Shown here in pieces: positions 16,813 through 18,283 of a DNA stretch of 18,283 bases. The notes beneath the pieces are model-generated. The model had not been told where the DNA came from. It made no database searches and saw nothing but the letters and a program-made list of their open reading frames with translations. Positions within the stretch are counted from its first letter, which is position 1. Each line of letters opens with the position of its first letter. The position numbers and the translations under genes were made by a program. The DNA is from Zeimonas sp041678445 (GTDB lineage Bacteria > Pseudomonadota > Gammaproteobacteria > Burkholderiales > Burkholderiaceae_E), in NCBI GenBank assembly GCA_041678445.1, contig JBAYOD010000041.1, positions 1-18,283 on the forward strand, read 5' to 3'.

Positions 16813-17655
16813 ATGCCCGCAAGAGACCGTGCCATGTTCAACAAAACCATCGACAGTCTTGCGTTACCCGATCGACCGGATTCCTTCGGCCTGCTGCGTC
16901 GGATGATTGTGCGCTTCGGTGTCGGCCGGTCGGTCGCCGCACTCACCGTGCTGTGCATGGCCGGATCGCTGGGCCTGACCTTCGCCATCCACTATGCGAT
17001 GAGTTCCACGGCCTCATCGGTCAGCCTGATGATCGCTACACTGGTCCCGGCGCTGCTGACCCCCCCGCTGGCCTGGAGCGCGATGCAGCTGATCAGCCGG
17101 CTCGATCGCAGCGAACGCACCCATCACTATCTGGCCAGCCACGATTCGCTCACCGACCTGTGCAACCGCCGCGAGTTCTTCCGGCGGATCAGCCAGCTGT
17201 ACGACCGCGCCTATGCCGACGACGGCCGGCTCTGGCTGCTGATGCTCGATCTCGACCGCTTCAAGGCGGTCAACGAACAATGGGGCCATCTTGCCGGCGA
17301 CCGCGTCCTGCGGATGGTGGCCGACCTCTGCCGGGCCGAGGCCCGTCCGTCCGACGTGCTCGGGCGCTACGGCGGCGATGAATTCGCGCTGCTGATCGCC
17401 GGAGCCGATCGCGAAACCGTCCTCGCGCTCGCCAAGCGGCTGCATACCCGGATCACCTCGACGCCGCTGGCGCTGTCCGACCGCAGCCGGATCGACATCA
17501 TGCTGAGCGTGGGCATCGCCCCGTTCGAGGCGCGCGAATGCTCGCTCGACCAGGCGATCGCCCGCGCCGACGAAGCGCTGCGTCACGCCAAGCGGATCGG
17601 CCGCAACCGGATCTGCATCGCCGACGGCGAGCAGTGCGTGCCGCTCGCTGCCTGA
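16813..17655 (+). CDS. Membrane-bound diguanylate cyclase (GGDEF domain)
   Basis: This protein of about 280 residues has two membrane segments (about 40-62 and 69-93) joined by a short periplasmic turn, a brief helix, and a GGDEF domain (about 105-270). The active-site motif is intact, RYGGDEF with GGDEF at 187-191, so it should make cyclic di-GMP from two GTP. RPSD (178-181) stands exactly five residues before it and is the RxxD inhibitory site for product feedback. DLDRFKAVNEQWGHLAGD (146-163) holds metal- and GTP-binding residues. There is no sensory domain, so the input is unclear. ATGs at 16795, 16813 and 16834 are all possible starts. 16813 is preferred for GGGGGA about 10 bases upstream. 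It begins 94 bases after dnaE2, and co-transcription is possible. Confidence 0.88.
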   Translation: MPARDRAMFNKTIDSLALPDRPDSFGLLRRMIVRFGVGRSVAALTVLCMAGSLGLTFAIHYAMSSTASSVSLMIATLVPALLTPPLAWSAMQLISRLDRSERTHHYLASHDSLTDLCNRREFFRRISQLYDRAYADDGRLWLLMLDLDRFKAVNEQWGHLAGDRVLRMVADLCRAEARPSDVLGRYGGDEFALLIAGADRETVLALAKRLHTRITSTPLALSDRSRIDIMLSVGIAPFEARECSLDQAIARADEALRHAKRIGRNRICIADGEQCVPLAA

Positions 17656-17713
17656 CAGCGCGCCCGCTCCGGCTCACGACCCCTTCGCGTTCGAACGAGA
17701 AGCGGCACGGCGG

Positions 17714-18002
17714 GCCAGGACGCGGGACGAGGCTTTCGGCGCATGCCGGGGGCCAGGGCACGGGGCGAAGCTTTCGGCGCACGCCGGGTGCTTGCCCCGC
17801 TGCGCGGGGTGCCCTGCGGTGCTTCGGGCTCGTGGCCTGCCGCCGAAACTCGCTGCACTCTCGCCGCTACGCGGCGCTCGTTACGCTCAGACAGTCGGCG
17901 GCAAGTCAGATTATTGGTGCGCGCTACGCGCGCAGGCCACGAGCCCTGCGCTCCTCGGCTGCGCACAAGGCGTGCGCCGAAAGCTTCGCCCCGCGTCCTG
18001 GC
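17714..18002. repeat. Nested inverted-repeat block around the right dispersed repeat
   Basis: The element at 17714-17742 (29 bases, starting GCCAGGACGCGG) recurs inverted at 17974-18002 with only two mismatches. A second direct copy of its CGAAGCTTTCGGCGC part lies at 17762-17785, and 24 bases of that copy are an exact reverse complement of 17969-17992. Inside these arms, GGGCTCGTGGCCTGC (17826-17840) pairs exactly with 17932-17946. The arms enclose the right dispersed repeat, so the block could fold as one extended hairpin of nearly 290 bases. Confidence 0.8.
17782..17915 (+). repeat. Dispersed structured repeat, right copy
   Basis: This copy aligns with the reverse complement of 1-135. Shared exact blocks are CGCCGGGTGCTTGCCCC at its start, CTCGTGGCCTGCCGCCGAA in the middle and CGGCGGCAAGTCAGATT at its end. 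The remaining positions differ by scattered substitutions and one- or two-base indels. Its internal hairpin is CCCCGC, TGC, GCGGGG (17795-17809), where the left copy has CCCCTGC, GTCA, GCAGGGG: different bases, pairing kept. Confidence 0.82.
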
Positions 18003-18106
18003 AGACGGTGGCCTGGGATCGAACGCAAAGCGATCTCGGTACGGCCGGGCTGCACGACCGGAACCTGATTCGGCGGCAAACCTGACTCGGCTACGAATCG
18101 GACTTG

Positions 18107-18124
18107 GCAGCCCGATCGGGCTGC
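18107..18124. repeat. 18-bp perfect palindrome (7-bp stem, GATC loop)
   Basis: GCAGCCC, GATC, GGGCTGC is perfectly self-complementary. It is followed by a second imperfect stem (CCGGCTGGCG at 18131-18140 against CGCCAGCGAGCCGG from 18148). It could be a terminator for a gene lying to the right of the window, or part of the repeat field. There is no T-run. Confidence 0.45.
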
Positions 18125-18264
18125 GCGCATCCGGCTGGCGTGATGACCGCCAGCGAGCCGGCAAGGTCCTCGCTGCCCGAAACCGGATTGCCGTGGCCCC
18201 GGAGGGTTTCCCGTCGAATGGCACGACGTCGCCGGCCGAGGTGCGGGGGGCTTGGCCTGGCCGG

Positions 18265-18283
18265 CGCCTTGTGCGCAGCCGAG
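18265..18283 (-). repeat. 19-bp inverted copy of 17954-17972, cut by the window edge
   Basis: CGCCTTGTGCGCAGCCGAG is the exact reverse complement of 17954-17972. It runs to the last base of the window, so a further repeat copy, possibly a longer one in the opposite direction, probably continues beyond it. Confidence 0.75.

Larger units (their letters stand above)
17656..18283. other. Gene-free repeat-rich region
   Basis: No reading frame here has a recognisable protein, ribosome site or usual codon pattern. The short open frames are by-products of GC-rich repeats. The region holds at least three direct or inverted copies of a CGAAGCTTTCGGCGC element and the right copy of the 135-bp dispersed repeat. 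It also has a 15-bp block inverted within that copy, an 18-bp perfect hairpin palindrome, a direct repeat AACCTGAYTCGGC (about 18062 and 18079), and a 19-bp inverted pair reaching the window edge. I see no RNA gene or attachment site. Confidence 0.7.

Noticed and set aside
15330..16988. Minus-strand open frame (552 codons) opposite dnaE2 and the GGDEF gene start
   Set aside because: It is a GC-rich antisense shadow crossing two genes, with no start context or domain.

Overview
This is a GC-rich proteobacterial chromosome segment, most likely from a betaproteobacterium of the Burkholderiales. I infer this from three things: the gene order pyrG-kdsA-DUF1330-eno-ftsB, a KdsA of the metal-dependent type whose sequence matches the Burkholderia form, and LexA boxes of the CTGT-N8-ACAG kind. 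No rRNA, tRNA, insertion sequence, phage gene or CRISPR array was seen. Taxonomy comes from remembered protein and operon patterns, not from a search.

Layout. (1) Positions 1-195 hold a structured dispersed repeat and no gene. (2) Positions 196-4650, minus strand, are a housekeeping operon: pyrG (CTP synthesis), kdsA (Kdo for lipopolysaccharide), a small DUF1330 protein, eno (glycolysis) and ftsB (cell division). The first four genes are chained by ATGA stop/start overlaps. (3) Positions 4803-9258 are acyl-CoA and electron-transfer metabolism: scoA-scoB (plus strand), a hotdog thioesterase and a short-chain dehydrogenase (minus strand), and an ETF-ubiquinone oxidoreductase (plus strand). (4) Positions 9369-9920, minus strand, encode a single-RRM, RGG-tailed RNA-binding protein with a long leader that contains a perfect 10-bp inverted repeat. 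(5) Positions 10111-16718 are an SOS mutagenesis cassette: lexA, imuA, imuB, then an opposed DksA/TraR-like gene, then dnaE2. LexA boxes stand before lexA and before dnaE2. (6) Positions 16813-17655 encode a membrane diguanylate cyclase. (7) Positions 17656-18283 have no gene but are dense in inverted and direct repeats, including a second copy of the repeat at the window start, in opposite orientation.

How it works together. After DNA damage, RecA would trigger LexA self-cleavage at Ala96-Gly97. This would release lexA-imuA-imuB and dnaE2 and allow assembly of the ImuA/ImuB/DnaE2 translesion mutasome. The cassette is a known system, but this version has four unusual points. ImuB lacks roughly 55-65 N-terminal residues. 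A DksA-like gene splits the cassette. The dnaE2 LexA box ends only ten bases before the start codon. None of the four SOS genes shows a Shine-Dalgarno sequence, although most neighbouring genes do.

I did not find a clearly new multi-gene system. The best candidates for undescribed biology are the covarying hairpin repeat at both window ends, the leader hairpin of the RNA-binding protein gene, the shortened ImuB, and the pentapeptide-repeat tail on CTP synthase.
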